Shown here: piece by piece, positions 38,401-51,200 of the stretch | Layout: every line of letters starts with the position of its first letter | Numbering within the stretch: position 1 is the stretch's first letter | Source: Acholoe squamosa | Lineage: Eukaryota > Annelida > Polychaeta > Phyllodocida > Polynoidae | NCBI GenBank assembly: GCA_949317995.1 | Contig: OX439045.1 | Location: 44,783,693 to 44,847,692, forward strand | DNA length: 64,000 nt | Direction: 5' to 3' | Program-made: the position numbers and the translations under genes | The notes under the pieces: generated by a model | What the model saw: only the letters and a program-made list of their open reading frames with translations | Databases searched by the model: none | What the model was told of the DNA's origin: nothing

Positions 38401-41400
38401 GGCGATCTACTGGGAAATCAGACGTTGTCATCAATCACCATAATATCAATTTCCCTCCTGAAGTATTTTTTTTTCCTAAAGAGACCCCACAAGAAATAAA
38501 TCAACATCAGTCCCAGTGCAGAATGTATGACACGCGAGACTGGGCTTTCCGCTGCTTGTAGGGCAACTATAAATATTTAAGTAGTAGAAGATGACAGTAC
38601 AGTACATCTACTCTTTATGAAGATATACCAGTGCAAACTTAAAACCTGTTTCCTGTGCATAAAGGATACAGTTGTTTTTTGTTTTTTGTTTTTTTAATTT
38701 CCCCCACGTCCTTCTGAACCCTGCATCGTTGAGGTGTTGAAAATGGTTATATTTTTTTCAATGTAATTTTCATGACAGAAACAATATTTTGAATAATAAT
38801 TTAAACTCCATTGCAATCACAATGGAGAAAGGTCCTCATGCCCTGCCATACCGTCTTCCCTTTTAAATGGATACCATAGGGCACTGTAGATGATAATAGT
38901 TCCTTTGTGTTCTCAAAGTTATGATCGGGCAAATGTTAGACAGAAACACATTGTGTAATGTACTGATAAGATGTGATAAAGCAGGTAGTGTTCACCAGTT
39001 CACGGTTGTCAAAGCTACTGTCAAAATAGAACGGACGTGAGGTTTCCTTTTTTTTATCTTCTTTTCACTAAACAATCGGTAAATTACAAACTCCCCTAGC
39101 ACTCAATTAGGCAAAAAGTCATCAGAATCATAAGGTGTTGAATAGTGCAAATCCACTTTGTTACGCTAGCTTCATTAACTGTACCACAGTTACTCAGATC
39201 CATGTACAGCAAATGCAGTAACATATTCGTTTTAATCAGAATAGTAACCTTAGAATTACACTTGTAGAGAAGAACTCCAGTGCTACACACATAGGAGGTA
39301 ATTTCCTGCAGCTGAGAGCAGGGAGCTCACCTGACCCATGCCTGACAGGTGAGTATCCTGCCCACCTGTCCCCTCACCATGTCTCACATTACCAGCAGAC
39401 ACACACCTGCCGGGTAGAGGTGAAAGAGTCAGCCTGTCATTTAGATTGGAGGCTTTTTTAGTTTTATCATATTCATTGTATGTCCTACTAGGGAATCCGT
39501 AAATATCAGAACCTGGCATTTCCAGCAGCTACTAAGCATCAGAAAGAAAATTTGAAGAAAGATTATTTTGGTTCATGCAAATTAAAAAATGGTTAATTAC
39601 TACCACATGGGAGAGGAGGTTTTATAAAAGAACATATGGGTTGTTGCTTAATCTAACCATAAAATCAAAGCACCGACTTTTAATCAAGGGTCAGAAGGGT
39701 AGGTGCCACAAAAACACTTCAGAATATAGATAAGGTTTTGTAAAACTATGTTTAAACTTGTACATACCATGATTAGATTCAATATTTGTTCTCTAATATT
39801 ATTGGATATTTTGTTGTTCATAAAATGTTCCATAAAAACGCAATATTCCGTCCTCTTTAAATCTAAGATGTTTGCGTGATAGAAGGTGGTTTTGCTGCCA
39901 GGTGCAAGGATTATTGATCGATCTCTTGCTGATATTACTGTCATCAAATATACAGAACTATGCAAAACTTTGTATTAAATTCGGATCTTCGCTTATTTCG
40001 TCCACTTTTACATCAAATTCATTTAGGGACATGGTCGCGGGCGTGCTCCACACGTCATTGAGACGTCGAGGATCTAAACAAAACACAATATCTAAAAAAA
40101 CACATCTTTAACACAACCAGGGCCGTGGCCAAGTGCCCAATGCCCATTATAACACACACAAATTGAACCATTTTATTGTTACCTGTCTCAAAAATAATCA
40201 AAATAGGCTCTACAAAACGGTTGTAAAATGTGAACAGAGGCAAAGGAAAAAAGTCAACAACCGGGAGTAAACAAGCAAAAAATGGATGCGATGACATGGA
40301 GTTGTCAAAATATCAGTGTTTGTGAAGCGCTGAGAGTGCATTATCGATCTAAATAATGCACTGACAGCTGAAGTCTGATTGATCCGTCCTTCACATCACG
40401 GACTCTAATCACAGAGCAGCTCTTTAATCGGGCATAATCCCGCTTTCAGTAGAACGTGTTATATTGGTAACTAAAAAGCACAAAGAAGCTCTCCAGACCA
40501 AGGTAAATGGACAATTAGAGAAAAGAAGTGCCCCTAGAAATCACCCTCACATCGGTCTCCAAACTTTAGAAGCAAGAGGGAACGAGGGATGCATTAAGAT
40601 TTTGTAGTCAAATCAAAGGATATTATTACAATTAAATTCCAAACCCTGAAGCTTGCATCCCGATGACTGGCAAGGTCACTTCGTTTTATGGGGAGATCTG
40701 ACCCTATGGGTTTTGAATTACAAATTCGGAGATTTATTACATGTGGATGTGTAATTCGTTTCAATTCAGTTATTTAAGAAAAAAAAGAAAGAAAGACGCA
40801 ACAACATGTGTTTGAAAAGTGTTCTTATTGGATGTCAGATACGATCACAATACTCTATACATCATAGAGGATCCCATATGGAGGGAACTATGTACATATA
40901 ACATCATTAAACATATCACACCAATCACATGGTAAATAGTAGGCAATGACTTGCATAATAACATCGACGTCTTGAATTGTTTATGATAATTTTCTTTTCT
41001 TTTATGATGATGACTCAGTATTATATGTTCTGTTTATCAATGAATTACGTTTCTCTGTACGCTTATGTTTTGTAAAATACACAATTCAAGTAGCTATGTC
41101 ACATAAAGTTGTGTATGTATAGTCCTGTCTAGAAAACAGAATATACATAATGGGTTATATTGGAGATGAACAATAAAAGAAGAAACACAGTATACTGGAT
41201 AATATAAGTATGAGACAAGTGACTTGGCAATGCAAATTACATTCCTTGTCTGGTTCCTTTTGATTCACATATTTTAAATTATTCTTGGCAGGCACACGCT
41301 TGGTCATTATTTGCTCAGTACCATGTTGCATTAGCATTTTCGATGTCTTCGATATTCTGATAATGGATGCTAGATCTATTATAATCACTCTAAAGGCATA

Positions 41401-41661
41401 TAAATCACACGCTTGTGGTAGTTTACTAAACTGAAAAGCATTGGAAACTCCAGCGATCTCCTTGCCTTTAAACGAAGCCTACAAGCTCAGAGAATAATAG
41501 AGGTTGGCCAATAAAAGATGTCGGGGTCGTCATGAAGTCTTTCCTTCCGTTGTGATAATTTTTCTTAATGATCACATTTTGGACACCCCCATCTCTGTTC
41601 CAACAAGACTAAAAAACAAACTGGTTTCCAAATAGCCTTTAGAACTCAAAACAGCACACTC
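38401..41661. other. Intergenic
   Basis: No exon recognised. It includes the expected 3' untranslated region of the lectin-CUB receptor just below 41,662, but no AATAAA position could be assigned with confidence. Confidence 0.5.
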
Positions 41662-42226
41662 TCAGACAGATACATGATTATGGGAACGCTCATCCCGCCC
41701 CTGGAAGTCCCGGAAGTCGGCGTATGGCTGACCGCCCTGGTGGCTGCGTCTTGAACTGCTTCCAGGCAGGAAAATGTCACCTTCGGGCAGGCCGCCGCCA
41801 TTGTGGTATTTCTTCCGGGGACCAAGGCTATTTGTGTGCACATGCTGTTGAGGCTCAACGCCAATGTAGCGTTCTGGTGGTGAGCTGCTCTCCCGAGACA
41901 TGTGCGACTCATTGCCATTAGGCTCCAAGACGAAGTACTTGGGCGGGTCTGGCAGTTCTCGGTTATCATTGTGTGCATGCGTACTACCGTGGTTGCTGCC
42001 AACTGGCGGTGGTGGAGGGGGTAGGGGAACCTCAGCAATGTAGGAGTATTCGTTCTCACTGGTGTAAAGGGCTTCCTGGTCTGCCGTGGAGGACGGGGGT
42101 GGGGGCCAGGGCAGCTCCCGGGTCAGGTGCCGACGGTCTGGGGATTTGTGAGGTGGCATGAATCCGGTGTAGTACGGGTTCTCCTTCTTAGCCTTCTGTA
42201 GCCGTTCTGATTCTCTCTGACGACGC
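41662..42226 (-). CDS. Exon: cytoplasmic tail, Pro- and Tyr-rich
   Basis: The last coding exon gives 187 complete residues plus the split first codon. It has a basic stop-transfer start, two polyproline runs (PWPPPP; VPLPPPPPP) that could bind SH3, WW or EVH1 domains, several tyrosines in acidic or hydrophobic settings (NPYYTGF, EYSYIAEV, KYFVLEP, RYIGVEP), and a C-terminal NHVSV. V-S-V fits a class II PDZ ligand. This looks like a signalling or scaffold-binding tail; the role is inferred from motifs only. Confidence 0.87.
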
Positions 42227-45200
42227 CTAGAAAGAAATAGAATACACATATAATTATGTGCTATTATTAGGGTGAGCTGAGTAAATGAAGACTATGTATA
42301 TACGACGGTCTCGACGTTGACAGTACTAACTGGAAGGTTTTTTTTTTTTCAAGAAAAAAGCTTCATCAAAGTATAACATGAGAACCCATCAGGAAAACGG
42401 CTGACCAATGTAAATTACACTATCAATAATGTTGACGATACAAACAAAATGTTTTTTTTTTTTTTTTCAGTTGAAACACACGTATACAGGGAATGTTCAA
42501 TACATTGCTCTGCCTTCATTGTATGCAGGTATATTTGAAGATGCTAAAAGCCCAGGGAACCATGAATGTAAATACCCTTCAATGATCTCACAAATACAAA
42601 TATTACTTGTAATTATAAGCATTAGTAAGTCCCAATCCATACTATAGAATACCACTTACCATCTTAGGCAGGCCAGGCCAATAATCATAAATATGATTCC
42701 AATAGTGAGAGCAATTGTCACAACGATAATCACAGACAAGCCTGAAATGATATATTGAGAAATGTTTTAATATTGAATTTGAGCACCATGATACATCATC
42801 AAACTACATTATTGTGTCTTTCAGGCATGCATATGCAAATTTATGCTTTAATCATGTTGTTTTAGCTCATGTTCTCATCTTACTTGTTCATACTATGTGC
42901 TGATTGATAATTCTAAATGTCTTAATTCTATAATTTAGTAGCAGTTTACAGGTGGACCATGCCATCTTTACTAACAACCTACCGAAGGGTAAACTGACTA
43001 TACCCCACTCACGAGAATGGATAGCGCCGACGGACACTGAAAGAAAACAAAGAGGGTTTAAATAAATTCCAGGGAAGATTATGACTTTCGAAGGAAAAAT
43101 TGAATGCCTACTAAGATAGATGGTGTGATACATCTTGATATAAAGTCATTGACTTGGATATCTATATAGCCATAACGTAGTTTGTATGTCACCTACCTTT
43201 GGTACAGTTCTCCGTCCTACCGACCCATTTGTTCTTATCACACTTCACTTCCCAAGATTCATCTGATGATTTACAGCCAATCACAGCTTTCGTACCATCG
43301 GTGCTTCGCTTCATCCAAGTTCCAGGAGAGACAGGGAGGTCGGGGCAGCCGACGGCTGGCAAAATAAAGATAGATTGTCAAATAGTCAGTCAAATATTTG
43401 CTTAAGCCAGGCTAAGTGAGCGAGAGGCGGTTTCTGTTGGATTCTTTCCTGGGTGGTGGTGTTTTAATCATTTCTCTCACAAGACACATTCTCGTCCAAC
43501 CTCGTTTTCTCGTCAGATTGACGAGGGTTGGTGTCGAAGTGCAATCAAACTCGACGTGAGAGGGTCGAAGAAATGTCGACACGGGAACAAACGCATTGTT
43601 ACCAAATCGGCCTTCCTGATTGAAGTGGTCCCTGTTTGGTGAGGCAATAATTTAAAAAAGAAGAAAACCTGGTTTGTACTTTCAATGCTGAGGCCCTGAT
43701 TAGATTTTACTCAAATGTTAGCCTTTCTTCTCTCAATATGGGAATAAAGTTGTCATCTGTATTGCAAACCGACAGATAGTTTGTGTCCTAACCAACATTG
43801 TGGATTCAAATTCTGAAGTCATTGCCATGCGAAAGCCATTCCATTTTTTTAAACCGTTGGCCTTTTAGAATAGCTCTCCCACTTGTCATTTTGGTGAGGA
43901 TTTTCGCGTGACTTGGGCAATTAGCATTGGTAGGGCCAGCAATATTTCATTCTACTTCGCGTGAAGCTGCAGAATTTGGTTTGGCAACTGCTCTTATCTG
44001 TCTATCTACTACCGTTTCCAATCACAAAACAGTATTTGGGCATTAATCCTATTGAAGTAACTAGAGTACGGTTCAGATTAGACAAGTCAACCATAGTCTC
44101 ATGCAGCAACTACTACTAGGCCTATACTAGTGCTAGATGTCCACCTCTATATATAAGAAGGGAGACAAATTTCGGGATCAGTTTGTCCTATATGGGCAAT
44201 GTACTAGAAAAAGTAACCTCGTAATACTGTATGCGATCCCCAAGTATTTCTCCTTACCAACTAATAAATTGCAAAGATTCTGCAAAGGATGTTTGGGGTT
44301 GTAGCACTTATTGCATCACAGTTCTCTGTCAATTAAATTTGGCTTAAGGGGAAACATCTCTATTTCTGTAACAGGTCTACTGACCTTTCACACTGCAACA
44401 AAGGACATAATTCATTATCTAGGTCTTGCTCCCACCCCCATCCCTTTTACGACACATTTATTTCCAATTGCTTAGGATTCTGTAGTCCCTGAGGTAATAA
44501 GGCAGAGGGTTGGCCAGCAGGGGCCCCATACAACCCATACAAACTAGCCGTTATCAGCCATTTGTTTCTTATGAGCAGCTGTGGAATTGGCAACAGAGTT
44601 GCTCAGCAGCTATAATACCAGGAAATCCCACCAGGTGGTGCCTGTAGTGCCAGACACGGTATGGTTTATTAAGTATCTCCCGCCACCTGACGGGAAGAAC
44701 CCAAACTGCAACAACGTAGTCCCCTCTAGTGGGTAAAGCAGGAACCACAATGTCCACACTAGGGAGAGCCATGGTTCTGTGAGAATTTTGCTTCCCCAAA
44801 GACAAGTTAGGTGGCAGCACTACTCACCTTGGTATTGTATGAGGAAATGTCGTCCTCGGTCAGACTGCTGTGACTTCAGAATGCGAATCTCGACCTGCAA
44901 TTGAAAGAGCTTACTATGAATAAAACATCCCTAATTTCCTTCTTTGTAGAAGTCCTGCACATTATTTACTACTGTTAACATATCCACAAATCAATGGTTT
45001 AGACTCAGATTTATAGTGGGATTTATGTTTAAAATCATCTACAGGGTAGTATGGCTTCGATTGTATGTAGTAGATACATGATCAAATTTCGTAACATTGC
45101 CCCATGCGTTTCCTTTCGTCTGCATTTAGGAAATAAGAATGAGGTTCTATACATTAACCTTTGGTGTTATGTAGGTAACTCATCCTTGATGTGCAATGGT

Positions 45201-48200
45201 GAGAAAAAACTCATGTTATCATAGAGATAATTTTATGGACATGCCTTGGTTTGTAATGAAACTTGTATTTACCTTTTGTAGTAAAATACTGCGCAAAATG
45301 ACCTACCTCATTTGATATAGAGACATAAGCTGTCTTCACCCGCTGCCGTCCGTTGCAGATTGTAACACTTCTAGGTGGATTCCTCTCACGTATAATAGCA
45401 TAGGCATGACAAGCATCCCCCTGTAGGAGTAACATCAATGGATCATCAACACACGAATAGTTATCTTTGAAAACCGTTATTTCTATTAGAGTAAAATTAC
45501 TTGATTGCTAGTCAAATCAGCGCATTATTATTATTGCGTGTAATTCAATTATGGCAGTGGGAAATTAATGAATACTAAAGATCCAGATAGGAGGTCTCAA
45601 ATTCCAATCAATTCAATGGGAATATTACAACAAACTCTCCTTCTGATGTGCATCAACTATTCAAATACAATATGGGTCATGCAATACAGGCATGATTGGA
45701 AATGGTCCAATTCAATCCAAGATTAATTTTGGTTTTTTTTTCTCAAAAGATTTTCCTAGCTTGTAGCACATCAAAGGGCTTAATGAATGATAATCATCCC
45801 CAAATTGTTTGCTTCACTTTTACTTTTAGCTTTTCTAAGTTAATGCACAATTCTGGTTGGCAATTAGTCGGATTAGGCTAGACAGCTTTACAATTCCCAG
45901 GTGATGTCGTGCAAGTGAATAACTTTCATCATGTTCGAAGAGAGTAGCATAAGCACAAACAAAAGAAATATGAAATTCTTATGCTCAACACCCTATATTT
46001 TAGGGGAAAGTTTCAACCTGAAATCCCATCTAACCAAATCCAGTTCCCTTTTCTAAAATAGAGAGCCTTTGTACACATAAGCAGTATTCTCAGCGGGTGT
46101 CGGTAAAACGTGTTGGAACTGTGTAAGCTAAGAAAGGAGATAAAATCAACATTGCCTGTTTTCTAGTTTGGCAGAAGATTCAACTCTAAATAATATAGTA
46201 GCATAAGAAGTGGCGGCTGAAACGACACATGATATTCTCTGGAGGGGAAATCTCCCTGCCTCAGACAGGAATGTCCACAATCCTGCTTGACACAGGAAAA
46301 CCGAGGTTGTTTTATTTTTGTTGCTGAGACCATAGAACCTAATTACCTTTTTGTGCTTTACTTGCTCTGGTTAGCAAAAGTCCCCTCAGGTTGCGCAGCG
46401 GCCTGCCCCGAATGTGAGCTGCTCACCCATTACAAGTTGTCACAAAATGAGCAACACTTCGTCCTATGAAATAACCACCCTACTTTAAATCCTCTTGCTA
46501 CAAACCTAACACCACCCTCTCTCACTGAGCGTAGACACACATTAAAAGTGTTTATCTTGAAACTCGATCCTAGTCTCTCAAGGCCATAAGCTCATTTGAA
46601 TAAGCCTATTTGAATTTACGCATCGGGTGTAGGAACTTTAAGCCGTTAAAACGAATGCTTCCTGAGTGTAGGTAAGAAATTCAAATCATGGACATAACGG
46701 AGTAGAACTCTGAAGGACATCCCTATACAGAGATTTAATATTTAATACGTTCCATGTAAAGTGTGTGTATCCACAGCCAAATGAGCCATATTGTCTTCAA
46801 TTAGTTACTTCTAGTGTTTCACTTTGTTAAAAATAATTCATCAGGAGAAGTGATATTTTCCAAGGTTCGATTATTGGGGAATTCAGCCAAATACTTGTAT
46901 GATTGCTACTAGCATGTTGGCAATATGTAGTTCCATAGCTGGTACAGCATAAAGCTGCCTGTGTTGTATATGGTTTACAACCTGGTCCTTGTAGCTCCTA
47001 TTTGCAGAGCAGTGATTTTTTACTGTGAAACCAATGTAATCACATGTGCAGTATACTTATGGCAGCATCATAGACATAGTGGGCTTCACTACGATTTCAG
47101 ATCATCCACTCATAGGATATTGTGCATTTAACTCTTGAGGCTTATATCAGTATCGCTGACGTCAGTAATATCTATAAAGCCTAATTGAGGCCTACATTGT
47201 CGTGGGTATTGAAACAAGCCCCGGTTCAACTATGCATTATATAATGTCCATTTTATAACTCGAATTATAATTAATTCATTCTTCTTAATTTGACAACATT
47301 GTCACAAGTGCCATGCAGTCCCTAAAGTTAATGTAAGTTATTGCCTACACCGATCACCTAACTTCAAACCTGTTCCACTGCATGACCCTGAGGTATCATA
47401 CTAGTCATGGGCGTGGACTGGTTACCAGGTTTAATCTGTGTAGGTGTTATCCATATGCTATAGAAGGGTGAGAAACTAAAGGGAACAGTGCTGCCCTCTG
47501 GTGTTTTTATTTGCCAAGCACATACCTTGATTATGGAGGTGAGTGGTGACTTTGCCAAAGTAACGCCTCACCTCCGTAATCAAGGTCTGTGCATAGCAAA
47601 TAAAATCACCAGAGGGCAGCATTGTTCCCTTTAGTTTCTCACCCTTCTATAGAATATGGATAACACCTACGCAGACTAAACCTGGTAACCATTCCACACC
47701 CATGATACTAGTAGTATTGGTGAAAGGTATTCAGGGTTCATGTATCACTTACCTGTTTGTCGGCCAGCCCATAATCATGTAGGGTCAGGTTCACCTTTTG
47801 TCCAGCAGGGGCGCGAATGAGCCATGGGCAATCGGCAGATCCGAGCCCAGTTTCCTCTGTCAGTACGGACGGAATTATACCCCTCTTATTTCCCGCCGAC
47901 AGCGGTACTTTATGAGCTGAGCAAGAACGATGTCGGGGTGTCTCAACTGGAGAGAGGTGAAGGAAAAAAGGAGATGTAAAAATCAAATATCTGAGAGTAT
48001 TTGAAGCAGTATGAGTATGATAAATGCGAAGAATAGTGTAAGATGTATGTGTAGTCAATAGGAATGTGTGGCGTTTTGATTCCATCAGATGTGATGTTTC
48101 AGATTTCACAGTGGGGAATATTGGATAACGAATAAACAAAAAATGAAAGGATTGGATTGGTTGGCCACTTGCTTTCGGCCACTTGGATGGCTAGTGATCG

Positions 48201-51200
48201 TCCCTAGGGACGGGCTTAGATTTGTTGGAACAACCACTTAATGGTAATGTAAAGATGTATACATAAATGTCTCCCATTGATACCCACAGAACTATGATAC
48301 TGGGCTGTATTGTTCTGTCACATATGTATATTATGGTATATGTTCTCCTGTATATGTTATAGTCGTACCAGTAGTTGTATGTTATGTATGGGAAGTCTAA
48401 CTCAAGTGATATTGTGATGGATTGCCCATCTTAAACCAAAAACCAAGTCTGCCATATGATAGTCACAAAATGTTGGCTGGCTACAGTCCCATAGAATACA
48501 GTTAGTCTCCAATGAGTTCATGTGTATGCATGTATAGCGTCCCTATGCTTAAGGCCTACATAAAATAGTTCCCTCGTCAACTTAATGACAAGACAATACA
48601 GAATAGCATTAACTGCTTTGTTAGAGCTGCTGCAATCCTTGAATTTAAGTAGACATGGTTTGACGGCTTGGTGCCAAATTGAGCCTTTCATATGTTGAAA
48701 ACGTGCCGGCAGATCCACCACTGTGATGAACCTACCCATTGTATTCTATTGTATACATCTTCAAGGGTAGACACGTTCTAAGGGGTGTAAAATCAATATG
48801 ACCACAAAGAAACCCAAAAGGAATGTCAGCCACCGTTCAAACCGTCTAGCATGTTCTTCCTGGTATCGCCCACACCTCAAAGTTCTTGGCAAGCATTCAA
48901 CAGGTGTTGTACTGTGTGCATGGACACCTACGTGCTTGTATCAAATTTCAAAATGGGTGTGAGGTGAGGGACGTGGCTGTCAAATGTGAAATAAAGAACG
49001 ACATATATACAGGTGGGCGATGCATATGACGGCTTGGAGGAAGATAGAGATTCTTTTCGATGTTCCTTTTGGCTATTTTTGGTTTCATCTGTTTTTGGCA
49101 CTTCTTAATTCTGGTCATAAATGGGAGAACTTTATTTGTTCATTGTTGCTCAGGAACATGTCTCTTATGTTATGTGTGTAAGCCATCCAATATATCGGTG
49201 AGTTTAAGATATGACTGCTTCTAATGCGTTGTTTATTGTGGACTATATGGGTATGGGTACATGTAATATCCATGGTCCACTTAGCCTCTGCCGTTGGACT
49301 GTGGGTGTAGGTTAACCCTGTGTATCATTGTACACCCCTAGAATGTATCAAAGGGGACTCTTGCTTTGCTCATGTTTTCTGCTCGACTCTGTGCATAAGG
49401 GCATGAGCTATACATGTTATATTGACTAATGGATACTTTAAGAGGAAGTCTCAGGCTCCATCTCTCCTGATTTGAATCCATAATTTTTGGTCTTATCAAT
49501 TGATTTTTGAAATTCAAAAAGTAGTGTCACTGTACGACTCATCGCCAAAATGAAATATAGAAATGCATGGATAGATATGCCAGATCATTTGAATGGTGGA
49601 AACATATAGAAAATTCAAAAGAAAATACATGGAAAATAGGGGGCAATATTGAAAATTAGGGGGGGGGGATCCTAAAAAAAATTAATACTGCATGCATACC
49701 TCGCGCACGCTTCCTTCTGATGCGCCCCCCCCTTTTCAGATTCCTGGATCCGCCCCTGCCACCCCTTCTAGACCCGCCCCTGCTATATCAGCAGACTTGA
49801 TTATCAATGCAGTCAACATTGGTCAATAAGAGGATAAATATAATATTCTATGAATATCTGATTTAGCTAAACATGATGGTATTCTCGGGCACATTTGGTT
49901 GAACAGACTATCTCCCCATTGCCTTTCTTTGTAGCAATCTCATTCAATCTTGACTCAAATGGCAGGTCCATCCTTTTTAGGTTTTGCTATATCAAGGCCT
50001 TGGACAGTATGCGTCAATACTTAAAGCCCGGGACTTAAAGACAGAATGACAATACTGAAGGTCGGTAATGTAAATCCCAGTAAGAATTAGAAGGAAACGA
50101 GACAACTCCTCTCTTCAAGCTGCCACATATACCAGATGTTCCACGTCTGAGGACTTCGATCATCCTTTCACCTTGGATGCTGCGATTCAGTGCATACAAG
50201 ATGGGTAGTTTGCTGGTGTCGCTGCCTGTGCCTGGACATATGGCAAGAGGCCGTTTTCCACGTCTACTTCACCAGCGGTGTAGTCCTTGTCCTAATGAGG
50301 AGTGTCGCCAGTTGGGCCTGGCAGACAAACATCAGTAGGTAAATCACAATTTTTTTGTCATTGTATGTTTGTGTGAGTCTGCCCCCGACCAATTACACAG
50401 CTCACAGTGAGCACCGTGAAGTCCCTCAGCCCGGAGGAGACAACACCCGACCAGGGCTCCCCCAGTGTTTGCTTTGGGTAGGGGTCATGTTACTCCACAC
50501 GGGAGTCTGCTGTTTGCCGCCATGAATTAATAGCTAGCTGCCAGCAGTTTGTTTTCCTGTCCAATTTCCGTGGTGTGGACCGGACGGTGCACAGCCACAG
50601 GCTGGCCGCTATTTGATTAGCGCGCCAAAACGTCATGGGTTTTGCAAGGATGACACAAAGTCCTCTGACTTGGATTTATGGCAGGCAGGGCGTTGTGCGC
50701 ACAGCTTGACGGTTTTCAGCCATCTCCACCATCCTCCCACTACCTAGGCACAATTGAGAACCTTTCACGTCTACTACCCGCTCCCCAGAGGTGTGCTGGT
50801 GATCGAGGTGTAAGGTGAGAAACCGTGTGGGTCGTTCACCGGATGTCGACGGCGCTCACTCAAGTGCAATGGGAGTTCAGTATGAGTTCATTTCCGGTGA
50901 CAGGCCGTAAGGTGGCCTGGAATCACTGAGTCCATGGATAAGAGGCATTTCCCCGAAGGGGAATTGTATTGAATACGTATCCGGAATGGTGGTTAAATTG
51001 GGATCCGCTGTTGTTGCCCATCTATCTTGCCCTAGGGAGGCTCCAAATGCACAGGCTTCAACTCTACGGCTATGAATCCCCTGGGAAAGCCAAGGGAATA
51101 GGTTATTGAATAGTTGTAATACAGAACATCGGTACTATCAGGTTGCAATGTGGAGGATTCGTCTTTATTTCTTTTTGTCAACTGGATAACTGGATATGGT

